A stretch of DNA of 21,421 nucleotides from an uncultured Lachnospiraceae bacterium. GTDB lineage: Bacteria > Bacillota > Clostridia > Lachnospirales > Lachnospiraceae. Below, in pieces: positions 1 to 6,102 of this stretch. Within the stretch, counting starts at the first letter, position 1. The number at the start of each line of letters is the position of its first letter. The position numbers and the translations under genes were made by a program. Under the pieces are notes generated by a model, which made no database searches, had not been told where the DNA came from, and worked only from the letters and a program-made list of their open reading frames with translations. The DNA lies in assembly GCA_937877165.1 (NCBI GenBank), contig CALEFO010000055.1, positions 1 through 21,421 of the forward strand, written 5' to 3'.

Positions 1-55
1 CAAAACTGATCGGCACACCCTGCGATATCAGCAAGTGTACCGACAGCAATACGAG
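1..55 (+). pseudogene. 5' part of an interrupted Rpn/PD-(D/E)XK nuclease-family gene (left flank of IS110)
   Basis: Eighteen codons (2-55) are open up to the insertion point and end ...VYRQQYE; a stop follows shortly inside the insertion sequence. Joined to codon 1627 across the element, the frame continues as QQYE-VVDMLLTEYDEQ, which resembles the region just before the repeat-rich tail of Rpn-family recombination-promoting nucleases (PD-(D/E)XK nuclease-family transposases). The N-terminal nuclease domain lies outside the window, so the catalytic residues cannot be checked. The frame match on both sides of the element is seen directly; the family name is recognition of the tail and is moderately sure. 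Confidence 0.6.
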
Positions 56-74
56 ACTAACTATTAAGAGTCAA
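54..74 (-). promoter_or_regulatory. -35 half of a circle-junction promoter at the element's right end
   Basis: TTGACT lies on the minus strand at 74-69. In the inserted element it has no partner. When the ends are joined in a circle, 15 bases run to the end of the core and 2 more into the other end (1624-1623), giving exactly 17 bases before TATTAT (1622-1617). This near-consensus sigma-70 promoter would point into the bridge RNA and transposase. Formation of a promoter at the joined ends is known for IS110-type elements; here it is inferred from the sequence alone. Confidence 0.7.
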
Positions 75-153
75 CTATAAATTCAAGAGTTTCAGAATTA
101 GATACGACAACGTGTTTTATATAAATCAGGACCTTGAAAACTGCATGACAAAT

Positions 154-175
154 AGAGCATCACAGCTGATGCTCT
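154..175 (-). repeat. Perfect 9-bp hairpin downstream of the transposase
   Basis: AGAGCATCA and TGATGCTCT flank a 4-base loop, 27 bases past the transposase stop. On the minus strand it is followed by the weak T-rich stretch CTATTTGTC, so it may be a modest terminator or a subterminal structure of the element. Confidence 0.5.
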
Positions 176-201
176 CAGAGAATGTTATGAGTCTGCTGAA
201 T

Positions 202-1374
202 TCATAAAGGCTGATACGCCGTATGGGTTATTTCCATCCGATAAACGGTCCGGACGAGTTTTTTTATTACATGGCTTATGGCTACATAGTAATGCTTGCC
301 CTCGGCTCGTTTCTTGGACAAATAGAGTCCGAATCGTTCGTCCCATTTTGAAACATATATAGCAGCATTGAAGAGTGCGTAACGCAGATATTTAGAGCCT
401 CTCTTTTCCATATGCGAGTAGGATGACGTAAGCTTCCCTGACTGATACGTAGATGGAGAGAGCCCAGCGTAAGCAAGAATCTGGTCCGCGTTGTTGAAGC
501 GGGAAAAGTCGCCAATTTCAGCCAGGATCATCGCGCCCATACGATACTTAATTTCTGGAATCGTTGTGATTTGTGACTTACTTTCATCCATGATCTTCTG
601 AATGGACTGCTCTACTTCTTCAATGTCGGAAGACAAGGCTTCAATTCGGTGGATCGTCTGCCTGAGTTCCATTGACTTTGCAGGAATCACAGCCCCGATA
701 GAAGATCTGGCGGCATTTCGGATTTCAATAGCCTTTTCACGGCCGTAGCGTCCACGTGAGGCGTCAGAAAGCAGGGCCTTCAGGTGTGTGAGATTGGCAT
801 CGGCAACGAAAGACGCCCCGGGCATTTCCTGAAGAAGGTAATATACGGTATTCACATGCAGAGATGGAACAAGGGCCTCAAGTTCCGGAAACAGGATGTT
901 TATAAGTCGGGCTACGGAAGTTTTGAGTCTGGCACGTTCTTTGACGAGTTCAAAGCGGTAACGGGTCAATGACTTCAGTTCCTCACTATGATAAGATATA
1001 TCCGTATAGGGCCTGAGTGTTTTATCAGTCATAAGCATTCCGGCAATGGAACGGGCGTCGACTTTATCCGTTTTTGTCTTTCTAAGGCTTTGCCCTTTTC
1101 TGTAAAGATTTGTATGTAACGGATTGATGACAAAGGTGTGGTAGCCATGGTCAAGAAGAGAACCCAGGATGTTGTAGGAATAGTGTCCGGTAGCCTCAAG
1201 TCCTATTTTTATCTGTGATTTATCATTTGAGACAGCCTCGATCTTGCCAAACAATTCTTCATAACCATCGTGATTGTTCTGAATCGTAAAGATTGGGAGA
1301 AGCTCTTCAGCTTCTGTATTAAGAATACAGCAGTCGTGTTTATCCTTTGCGACATCAATTCCAACGTAGATCAT
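202..1374 (-). CDS. IS110-family DEDD transposase (bridge-RNA-guided recombinase)
   Basis: 390 aa, full length for the family. The N-terminal RuvC-like DEDD domain shows D7 in GIDVAKD, E60 in GLEATGH and D103/D106 in KTDKVDARS. The middle (about 130-265) is helical. The C-terminal Tnp_20 domain (about 270-345) has the GLSPSTYQSGK segment (304-314), in which S312 is the likely nucleophile by family analogy, followed by KRGSKYLRYAL. The start is supported by AGGAGG (plus-strand 1383-1388, read on the minus strand) nine bases before the ATG. The enzyme excises the element as a circle and inserts it at sites chosen by the bridge RNA encoded just upstream. No frameshift or missing catalytic residue is seen, so it looks active. 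Confidence 0.95.
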   Translation of the reverse strand: MIYVGIDVAKDKHDCCILNTEAEELLPIFTIQNNHDGYEELFGKIEAVSNDKSQIKIGLEATGHYSYNILGSLLDHGYHTFVINPLHTNLYRKGQSLRKTKTDKVDARSIAGMLMTDKTLRPYTDISYHSEELKSLTRYRFELVKERARLKTSVARLINILFPELEALVPSLHVNTVYYLLQEMPGASFVADANLTHLKALLSDASRGRYGREKAIEIRNAARSSIGAVIPAKSMELRQTIHRIEALSSDIEEVEQSIQKIMDESKSQITTIPEIKYRMGAMILAEIGDFSRFNNADQILAYAGLSPSTYQSGKLTSSYSHMEKRGSKYLRYALFNAAIYVSKWDERFGLYLSKKRAEGKHYYVAISHVIKKLVRTVYRMEITHTAYQPL

Positions 1375-1419
1375 TCAGTAAATCCTCCTGTAATATAAGT
1401 ATTGATGCTGTTATTGATC

Positions 1420-1600
1420 CACAGGGCTCTTTGCTGGTTGTATCCTCGTTCTACATAAACCGTCATGCGGTATCTAACTGATCAACAATGTAACAAAGAG
1501 GCTGTGGTTGGAGCCTCACTTAAACCGTCAAGCGGTAGGTGATTGAAACCAATCCACAGCATCTGATAACAACAGTAGCTGATTACCGAGAATAGGTAAA
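1420..1600 (-). ncRNA. IS110 bridge RNA with target- and donor-binding loops
   Basis: It is read on the transposase strand. A 5' hairpin TTACC/GGTAA (1583-1599) comes first. The next stem-loop is closed by GCTGTGG/CCACAGC (1501-1560) and holds a 5' guide (1537-1546) matching the left target flank 1625-1634 at 8 of 10 positions including the core, plus a 3' guide (1515-1519) that pairs with CTCGT using two G-U wobbles. The last stem-loop is closed by CTCTTTG/CAAAGAG (1427-1500) and holds a 5' guide (1474-1479) identical to the element end 57-62 and a 3' guide (1445-1449) fully complementary to CTCGT. Both loops contain the same small hairpin (1456-1472 and 1521-1537, 16 of 17 bases identical). 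This order is that of IS621-type bridge RNAs. The exact 5' and 3' ends are not determined. Confidence 0.85.
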
Positions 1601-1616
1601 GGAAAGCTACAGTTTT

Positions 1617-1645
1617 ATAATACGAGGTCGTTGATATGCTGTTAA
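1617..1645 (-). promoter_or_regulatory. Promoter for bridge RNA/transposase in the integrated state, -35 supplied by the host gene
   Basis: TATTAT (1622-1617, minus strand) within the element end is the shared -10 box. In the integrated state the host target provides TTAACA (1645-1640), 17 bases upstream and five of six matches to the -35 consensus. The element may therefore be transcribed even when inserted, at this particular site. Boxes and spacing are seen; activity is inference. Confidence 0.5.
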
Positions 1646-1926
1646 CCGAATATGATGAGCAGGCCGTCATGCAGGCCATTGCGAAAGATGCTGAGGCAAA
1701 GGGCGAAAAGCGGGGAATTGAAATCGGCGAAGCCAGAGGTGAAAAGCGAGGAATTGAAATCGGCGAAGCCAGAGGCGAGAAACGAGGCGAGAACAGGGGC
1801 GAAGAAAAGCTTGGTCTCCTGATCACGGCCATGATACAGTCCGGGGAAAATCAGGATGCGCTTGCACGAGTTTCTACGGACTCCGACTACCGGGAGAGGA
1901 TGTACATCAAATACGGAATAAAATAA
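1627..1926 (+). pseudogene. 3' part of the interrupted Rpn/PD-(D/E)XK nuclease-family gene
   Basis: In frame with the left flank, this segment starts VVDMLLTEYDEQAVMQAIAKD and runs to a stop at 1924-1926. It is the C-terminal tail typical of Rpn-like nucleases: a short helical lead, then charged GEKRG/GEARG repeats (about codons 22-52 of the segment), then a short helical end. The ATG at 1636 could open a 96-aa product, but no ribosome binding site precedes it and the nuclease domain is missing, so I treat it as a remnant. The repeats are encoded by a 36-bp unit (1702-1737 and 1738-1773) plus a half copy. Confidence 0.65.
1702..1791 (+). repeat. 36-bp in-frame tandem repeat, about 2.5 copies
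   Basis: The unit 1702-1737 is followed by a near-identical copy at 1738-1773 (differing at two bases) and a degenerate half copy at 1774-1791. Each full unit encodes 12 residues of the type GEKRGIEIGEAR. The array keeps the reading frame and lengthens the charged tail, as is common in this nuclease family. Confidence 0.85.
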
Positions 1927-1940
1927 GAAGTGCCTTGGGA

Positions 1941-1980
1941 TCAATCCATGCTTTCGAATAATCTGTTCGCATGGATTTGA
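1941..1980. other. Inverted repeat between nuclease remnant and sugar kinase
   Basis: TCAATCCATGC (1941-1951) pairs with GCATGGATTTGA (1969-1980) with one bulged base; an inner CGAA/TTCG pair extends the stem. It lies between the convergent 3' ends of the nuclease remnant and the kinase. Neither side has a run of T, so if it stops transcription it is not a classic intrinsic terminator. Confidence 0.45.
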
Positions 1981-1997
1981 CCCCTGCCGGATGGATC

Positions 1998-3020
1998 TTA
2001 CTGGCCGTCTTCCTTTTTCACCTGTGCATACAAGTCAGTAATTTCCTGCTGCCCTGCAAGGCCTTCCTGATACGCGCTGGCGCTGCCTGCCGCGATGCCC
2101 ATAAGAAATGCATCCTCATAGCTGCCATACCGGTCAAGTCCTGCGAGGAACCCTGCAATCATGGAGTCTCCTGCCCCAACGCCGTTCACCAGCTCTCCCG
2201 CCGGTACCTTGTGCAGATGAAACTTGCCGTCCGCATCCAGAAGTACCGCTCCGTCTCCTGACATGGAAATGAGTACATTTCGTGCCCCCAGCTTCTGAAT
2301 TCTTGCCGCAAGAAGCTGCAGGACATCTGCTGGCTGCGGCCCAGACGGATTCTCCAGCTTGTGATGACGAAGCGGAGAGGGCTCAAAGCTCTGCTCACCG
2401 CAGGTTTCCCGCTGCAGGGCAAGCTCCTCCCGCAGCTTCCCGGCTCCCATCTGAATCAGTTCCGACAGCTCATCCAGATTCGGCTTAATGAGGAAGGGAT
2501 GAAGCGGAAGGGCTGCGCGCAGCGCTTCTCCTGCGGCATCCACCACAATCCTCACACCATCCGGTGCCGCCTTCATAAGATCGGCATACAGTGTCTTCGG
2601 CATTCCTGCCGGGATGCTTCCGGCAAGAATCAGAATATCCTCCTCATCCAGTCCCCCGATCCGTTCCATCAGCTGTTCAAGCGCTGCGTCATCAATGGCC
2701 GGACCCTCTCCGTTGATTTCCGTTCCTTCATAATTAAGAAGCTTCACGTTAATGCGTGAACACCCCTTGGAAAGACGGATGAAGTCGTCGCAGAGCCCCT
2801 CCTTCCTTATCTGGCGCACGATCTCTTCTCCCGTAAATCCGGCCGCAAAGCCAAGAGCTGTGTTCGGCACTCCGAGCGCAGTCAGCACTCGTGATACATT
2901 GATGCCCTTTCCTCCTGCAACAAGGTGCTCTTCTTCCGTGCGGTTCGTTTTCCCGAGCCGGAATTCCGGCACCGATACAAAGTCATCGAGAGAGGGATTG
3001 AGAGTAACGGTATAGATCAT
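1998..3020 (-). CDS. fruK: 1-phosphofructokinase-like PfkB-family sugar-phosphate kinase
   Basis: 340 aa. It is a ribokinase-fold (PfkB) enzyme of the FruK/LacC group, which phosphorylates fructose 1-phosphate or tagatose 6-phosphate with ATP in the cytoplasm. It has the classic N-terminus MIYTVTLNPSLD, GGKGINVSR (36-44) for substrate binding, and GVGAGDS (270-276) with catalytic D275. Residues about 193-222 form a polar stretch between two conserved blocks, making it about 30 aa longer than usual. The start is the conserved MIYTVT methionine; a longer open frame upstream is unlike the family. AGGAG lies 14 bases upstream, unusually far. No PTS transporter or DeoR regulator is adjacent, so the choice between fructose 1-phosphate and tagatose 6-phosphate is open. 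Confidence 0.8.
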   Translation of the reverse strand: MIYTVTLNPSLDDFVSVPEFRLGKTNRTEEEHLVAGGKGINVSRVLTALGVPNTALGFAAGFTGEEIVRQIRKEGLCDDFIRLSKGCSRINVKLLNYEGTEINGEGPAIDDAALEQLMERIGGLDEEDILILAGSIPAGMPKTLYADLMKAAPDGVRIVVDAAGEALRAALPLHPFLIKPNLDELSELIQMGAGKLREELALQRETCGEQSFEPSPLRHHKLENPSGPQPADVLQLLAARIQKLGARNVLISMSGDGAVLLDADGKFHLHKVPAGELVNGVGAGDSMIAGFLAGLDRYGSYEDAFLMGIAAGSASAYQEGLAGQQEITDLYAQVKKEDGQ

Positions 3021-3054
3021 ATGAATGGTCTCTGCTCCTACAATAAGTTTTGTT

Positions 3055-3083
3055 ATGATACAGACCGCCTGGCCGCCAGTCAG
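3055..3083 (-). promoter_or_regulatory. Candidate promoter of the PfkB-family kinase
   Basis: On the minus strand CTGACT (3083-3078) is followed after 17 bases by TATCAT (3060-3055), about 35 bases before the kinase start. The match is four of six and five of six. The rest of the 252-base gap up to 3272 holds an inverted repeat CTTTCG/CGAAAG (3178-3191) that could be an operator, and a weak plus-strand -10 box TATACT (3228-3233) before the next gene. Confidence 0.35.
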
Positions 3084-3272
3084 GAGATCTGCTTTCCATA
3101 AAGGTATACTTTCTGCATTTACATGCATGGAATTGCATGAAATGAATGTACGCAATATATTTCTTATATTACCAGATCTTTCGACCGAAAGGCGAGCGGC
3201 TTCGTTTCCTTTCTGCCCGGGATACGATATACTTGTTGTAGTATGAATTTCAGAAAGGGAGTTCGCATTCCT

Positions 3273-3611
3273 ATGTCGCCTCTTGACTATTTTCTTTCCA
3301 AGGCCACCGCATTTCACATCAATGCCGGAATTTTGCTGCTGATTTATTTCGTTGCCATCAATCTGATCGCGTTCACCACAATGGGCCGGGACAAGAAGAA
3401 GGCGAGGCACGGGGACTGGCGGACGCCCGAGTCGGTTCTGTTCCTGCAGGCCATCATCGGCGGCAGCATCGGGAGTATCCTCGGCATGCAGATTTTCCAC
3501 CACAAGACAAGAAAGCTGAAATTCCGCATCGGCATCCCAGTGATTCTGGCGGTCCAGGTGATTCTGGTGCTGATGCTGATTCTGTTTTCCTCAGAAATTG
3601 TTTTCCTGTAA
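3273..3611 (+). CDS. DUF1294-family small membrane protein
   Basis: 112 aa. It has a first membrane segment near the N-terminus (AGILLLIYFVAINLIAF), then the soluble family signature MGRDKKKARHGDWRTPE. A small-residue segment AIIGGSIGSILGM, the HHKTRKLKFRIG motif and a last membrane segment (IPVILAVQVILVLMLIL) follow. This order is that of DUF1294, a family without assigned function. An ATG 30 bases earlier (3243) is in frame, but the start chosen here has AAAGGGAG about 11 bases upstream and gives the usual family length. It stands alone between divergent and unrelated genes, so context says nothing about its role. Confidence 0.8.
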   Translation: MSPLDYFLSKATAFHINAGILLLIYFVAINLIAFTTMGRDKKKARHGDWRTPESVLFLQAIIGGSIGSILGMQIFHHKTRKLKFRIGIPVILAVQVILVLMLILFSSEIVFL

Positions 3612-3678
3612 CCGATTGCGTCTATGCCGGCTTCACTCTGAATTTCGGGACACGTTTAGCGGTACAATAAAACTCATC

Positions 3679-3706
3679 TTGCGCATTCGTATTTTTGTGA
3701 TAAACT
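3679..3706 (+). promoter_or_regulatory. Candidate promoter upstream of the DUF5721 gene
   Basis: TTGCGC (3679-3684), 16 bases, then TAAACT (3701-3706). The match is moderate. It would start a transcript whose leader contains the hairpin at 3740-3764. Confidence 0.35.
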
Positions 3707-3739
3707 GTCATACGGTTTTGTGAACAGCTCTAAGAGAGT

Positions 3740-3764
3740 TCCGTCCAATCGGATGGAGGTTTTT
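3740..3764 (+). terminator. Intrinsic-terminator-like hairpin in the DUF5721 leader
   Basis: TCCGTCC (3740-3746) and GGATGGA (3751-3757) form a 7-bp stem with one G-U pair and an AATC loop, followed by GGTTTTT. It lies 60 bases before the DUF5721 start and downstream of a candidate promoter, the place expected for an attenuator. Confidence 0.5.
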
Positions 3765-3823
3765 CATAAGAAGAGCCTGAATGCTCTGGACAGCTACCCT
3801 CTAGTTTAAAGGAAGGAACCGGT

Positions 3824-4342
3824 ATGGTCTCTTTTACCATCCACAACGTAGGACCCTTCATGTCGAAGCTTCTCTCTTCGGATTGCTTTGATTCTTTCCT
3901 GCTTGAAGAGGCTGTGATCCGTATGGCTGTCACATATACCATTGACGGGCATTTGAATAAGGACTTTTATGAGAGCGATGCAGATGGTGATTCGAGGGAT
4001 CCCGTGCAGCGCCCTTTTCTTATGCAGCCTTGGAGTGAGGCACGCGGTATCTGCCGTGAAATCATCAAGGGGAAACGTGCCCCTTCTTCCTTTCGCTTTA
4101 CGCTCTGCTTAAAGCCCGAATTCGTGACCGCAACGCTGAAGGAGGCTCCCGATCTGCAGCCGGGAACCCTCGAAGCAGTCTCTGCACTGGAAATCAACAT
4201 TCGTCTGGATTCCGGCGGTCTCCATCTGGTAACCGGCGTCTCCATGAATACGTTCGTTGCAGATAAGAGCCCCGACCGCGTCTGGGATCACACTGTAGAG
4301 CGTTTTCTGGCAGGCAAGGGAATTGATTTTGCGAGAGAGTAG
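3824..4342 (+). CDS. DUF5721-like protein of unknown function
   Basis: 172 aa, soluble, with no signal peptide or membrane segment. The pattern is that of a conserved Lachnospiraceae protein often annotated DUF5721: an N-terminal MSKLLSSDCFDSFLLEEA stretch, an IDGHLNKDFYE motif (about 41-51), a middle REIIKGKRAPSSFRFTL block, and a C-terminal block ending DKSPDRVWDHTVERFL. The start is preceded by AAGGAAGGAACCGGT, a good ribosome binding site. It lies about 150 bases upstream of pyrB on the same strand. In Lachnospiraceae such genes are housekeeping neighbours; no reaction can be assigned. The family call rests on recognition of these motifs. Confidence 0.65.
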   Translation: MVSFTIHNVGPFMSKLLSSDCFDSFLLEEAVIRMAVTYTIDGHLNKDFYESDADGDSRDPVQRPFLMQPWSEARGICREIIKGKRAPSSFRFTLCLKPEFVTATLKEAPDLQPGTLEAVSALEINIRLDSGGLHLVTGVSMNTFVADKSPDRVWDHTVERFLAGKGIDFARE

Positions 4343-4420
4343 GAACCCTTGCAGAGAGTACATGTCTTCCTTTCCTGCCGGAGCCTTTCTGCGCAGCCGA
4401 TACTTTTGGGAAGATTGTTA

Positions 4421-4474
4421 TGCAGACGGAGTCTGCAGTACATGATTGCGGCCGATCCTTTTTTGATTTGGCCG
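4421..4474 (+). promoter_or_regulatory. pyrB leader with two inverted repeats
   Basis: TGCAGAC-GGA-GTCTGCA (4421-4437) is a perfect 7-bp hairpin. It is followed by CGGCC (4449-4453) and GGCCG (4470-4474) around a T-rich loop, ending just before the strong pyrB ribosome binding site AAAGGAGG (4479-4486). The T-run lies inside the second loop, so this is not an ordinary terminator. It could affect access to the binding site or transcription through the T-run. No PyrR-binding consensus is recognised. Confidence 0.35.
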
Positions 4475-4492
4475 TGCCAAAGGAGGTAGTAC

Positions 4493-5410
4493 ATGAAACG
4501 AGATTTGCTGACACCACTTGATTTCTCCGTGGAGGAGCTTGATCAGCTCTTTGACCGCGCCGACGACATCCGCCTGCACCCTGAGAAATACGCACACGCC
4601 TGCGAGGGCAGGAAGATGGCAACCTGCTTCTACGAGCCGTCCACGAGGACACGCCTCTCCCACGAGACCGCCATGCTGAACCTCGGCGGACGCACGATGG
4701 GCTTTGCAAGTGCCGACTGCTCTTCCGCAACCAAGGGGGAGACCGTGGCCGATACCGCACGCGTCATCTCCTGTTTTGCTGATATCATGGTCATCCGTCA
4801 TCCGAAGGAGGGCGCTGCGGCCGTGGCGGCGCACTACGCCTCCATTCCGGTTATCAATGCCGGTGACGGTGGGCATCAGCACCCCACACAGACGCTGACA
4901 GACCTTCTGACCATCCGCAACCTCCAGGGCAGACTCGACAATTTCACCATCGGCCTCTGCGGCGATCTGAAGTTCGGCCGCACCGTCCATTCCCTGATCA
5001 ATGCTCTCGTCCGCTATCCGAATGTGCATTTTATCTTCATTTCTCCGAAGGAGCTGCGCGTTCCTGACTACATCACCGAGATGCTGAACGCGAAGGGCAT
5101 TTCCTATGAGGAGTGCATCAAGATCGAGGACGCCATCGACCGCCTCGATATTCTGTACATGACAAGAATCCAGAAGGAACGCTTCTTCAACGAGGAGGAC
5201 TATGTCCGCCTGAAGAATTTCTATGTGCTGGACCGTGAGAAGCTCTCTCTGGCAAAGCCGACCTGCTATGTGCTGCACCCGCTCCCGAGAGTCGGCGAAA
5301 TTGCCGCCGATGTCGATGACGATCCCCGTGCCGCCTATTTCAAACAGGTGCAGTTCGGCGTCTATGTCCGCATGGCCGCAATTCTGACGCTCCTGGACAT
5401 CCGCGTGTAA
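4493..5410 (+). CDS. pyrB: Aspartate carbamoyltransferase catalytic subunit
   Basis: 305 aa, the standard length. It catalyses carbamoyl phosphate plus aspartate to N-carbamoyl-aspartate, the committed step of pyrimidine synthesis, as cytoplasmic trimers. The carbamoyl-phosphate motif STRTR is at 50-54, the SSATKGE loop at 77-83, HPTQTLTDL at 130-138, and HPLPR near the C-terminus, followed by VGEI where many homologues have VDEI. AAAGGAGG is placed ideally before the ATG. pyrI follows 69 bases downstream, so the product is expected to form the allosteric class of enzyme with catalytic and regulatory chains. No other pyr gene is in the window. Confidence 0.97.
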   Translation: MKRDLLTPLDFSVEELDQLFDRADDIRLHPEKYAHACEGRKMATCFYEPSTRTRLSHETAMLNLGGRTMGFASADCSSATKGETVADTARVISCFADIMVIRHPKEGAAAVAAHYASIPVINAGDGGHQHPTQTLTDLLTIRNLQGRLDNFTIGLCGDLKFGRTVHSLINALVRYPNVHFIFISPKELRVPDYITEMLNAKGISYEECIKIEDAIDRLDILYMTRIQKERFFNEEDYVRLKNFYVLDREKLSLAKPTCYVLHPLPRVGEIAADVDDDPRAAYFKQVQFGVYVRMAAILTLLDIRV

Positions 5411-5440
5411 CGGGCAGAAGTGGCATGGTTTTCAAAGAAT

Positions 5441-5466
5441 AAAGAAAAAGCCGCCGAACGAGCGGC
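5441..5466 (-). terminator. Minus-strand intrinsic terminator between pyrB and pyrI
   Basis: GCCGC (5450-5454) and GCGGC (5462-5466) form a 5-bp GC stem with a 7-base loop. Read on the minus strand the stem is followed by TTTTTCTTT, a textbook intrinsic terminator; on the plus strand the A-run comes before the stem. It would stop antisense transcription within the operon and leave pyrB-pyrI transcription intact. Confidence 0.55.
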
Positions 5467-5479
5467 ATGAAAGGATCCT

Positions 5480-5944
5480 ATGGCAAACGTAGCACATGTA
5501 CTGAGCGTCGGCAAAATTGAAGAGGGTTTCGTTCTGGACCACATCCGTGCCGGCAGGGCAATGAAAATTTATCATTATCTCGGGCTGGACAAGCTGGACT
5601 GCCCGGTCGCGATCATCAAGAATGCCCGCAGCGGCGAAATGGGGAAGAAGGACATTCTGAAGGTGGAATGCGACATCAATTCGCTCGATCTCGACGTTCT
5701 GGCCTTCATTGACCGCAACATCACCGTCAATGTCATCAAGGACGGTCAGATCATCGAGAAGCGAAGCCTCAAGCTCCCGAAGGAAATCCGCGATGTCATC
5801 CACTGCTCCAATCCCCGCTGCATCACCTCGATTGAGCGCGACCTTCCGCATATCTTCTATCTTGCCGACAAGGCCACGGCGACCTACCGCTGCAAGTACT
5901 GTGATGAGAAGTATGAGGAGTCCGACAGCGAGAAATATCTCTGA
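5480..5944 (+). CDS. pyrI: Aspartate carbamoyltransferase regulatory subunit
   Basis: 154 aa, the usual length. The N-terminal nucleotide-binding domain (about 1-100) is followed by a C-terminal zinc domain with C109, C114, C138 and C141 in the pattern C-x4-C ... C-x2-C. In the known family, regulatory dimers bind CTP/ATP and tether catalytic trimers through the zinc domain. All four cysteines are present, so assembly with the upstream PyrB is likely. The ATG used here has AAAGGA four bases upstream. Transcription ends at the hairpin 6004-6033. Confidence 0.95.
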   Translation: MANVAHVLSVGKIEEGFVLDHIRAGRAMKIYHYLGLDKLDCPVAIIKNARSGEMGKKDILKVECDINSLDLDVLAFIDRNITVNVIKDGQIIEKRSLKLPKEIRDVIHCSNPRCITSIERDLPHIFYLADKATATYRCKYCDEKYEESDSEKYL

Positions 5945-6003
5945 TTGCAGGCTGCCTCAGCGGTGTATCAATTCCATGAAATTCTCAAGGTAAATGTTTT
6001 CAA

Positions 6004-6033
6004 AAAAGCTGCGCCCGTCAAGGCGCAGCTTTT
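6004..6033. terminator. Bidirectional intrinsic terminator between pyrI and glf
   Basis: AAAAGCTGCGCC (6004-6015) and GGCGCAGCTTTT (6022-6033) form a 12-bp perfect stem with a 6-base loop and T-runs on both strands. It separates the convergent pyrBI and polysaccharide operons. Confidence 0.9.
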
Positions 6034-6102
6034 GTCGTACAGAAATCGTATAGAAATATTGGTTTGTCTAAAAACAGATCCTCTCCAAACAGCAGCCTGC
6101 TG

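Larger units (their letters stand above)
56..1626 (-). mobile_element. IS110-family insertion sequence, apparently complete
   Basis: The element is about 1571 bp including one copy of the core. Both junctions carry the same eight bases, AATACGAG on the plus strand (48-55 and 1619-1626), which in transposase orientation read CTCGTATT and begin with the CT core typical of the IS110 group. Removing 56-1626 restores the reading frame of the interrupted gene. The ends are not inverted repeats, as expected for IS110. The element holds one DEDD transposase gene (202-1374), a roughly 240-bp upstream region with the bridge RNA, and a roughly 145-bp downstream end containing a perfect 9-bp hairpin (154-175). 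The exact ends cannot be placed within the eight shared bases, but the CT rule favours this choice. Confidence 0.88.

Noticed and set aside
1501..1560. Reading the IS110 upstream stem-loop as a rho-independent terminator
   Set aside because: There is no T-run, the loop is 30+ bases with its own hairpin, and the paired architecture with the second loop fits a bridge RNA better.
1636..1926. Independent 96-aa gene starting at the ATG at 1636
   Set aside because: No ribosome binding site precedes it, and the frame joins exactly to the left flank of the element, so it is the tail of a split gene.
3021..3503. N-terminal extension of the PfkB-family kinase to 3503
   Set aside because: The extension has no family similarity, overlaps the DUF1294 gene, and the conserved MIYTVTLNP start plus a candidate promoter lie at 3018-3083.
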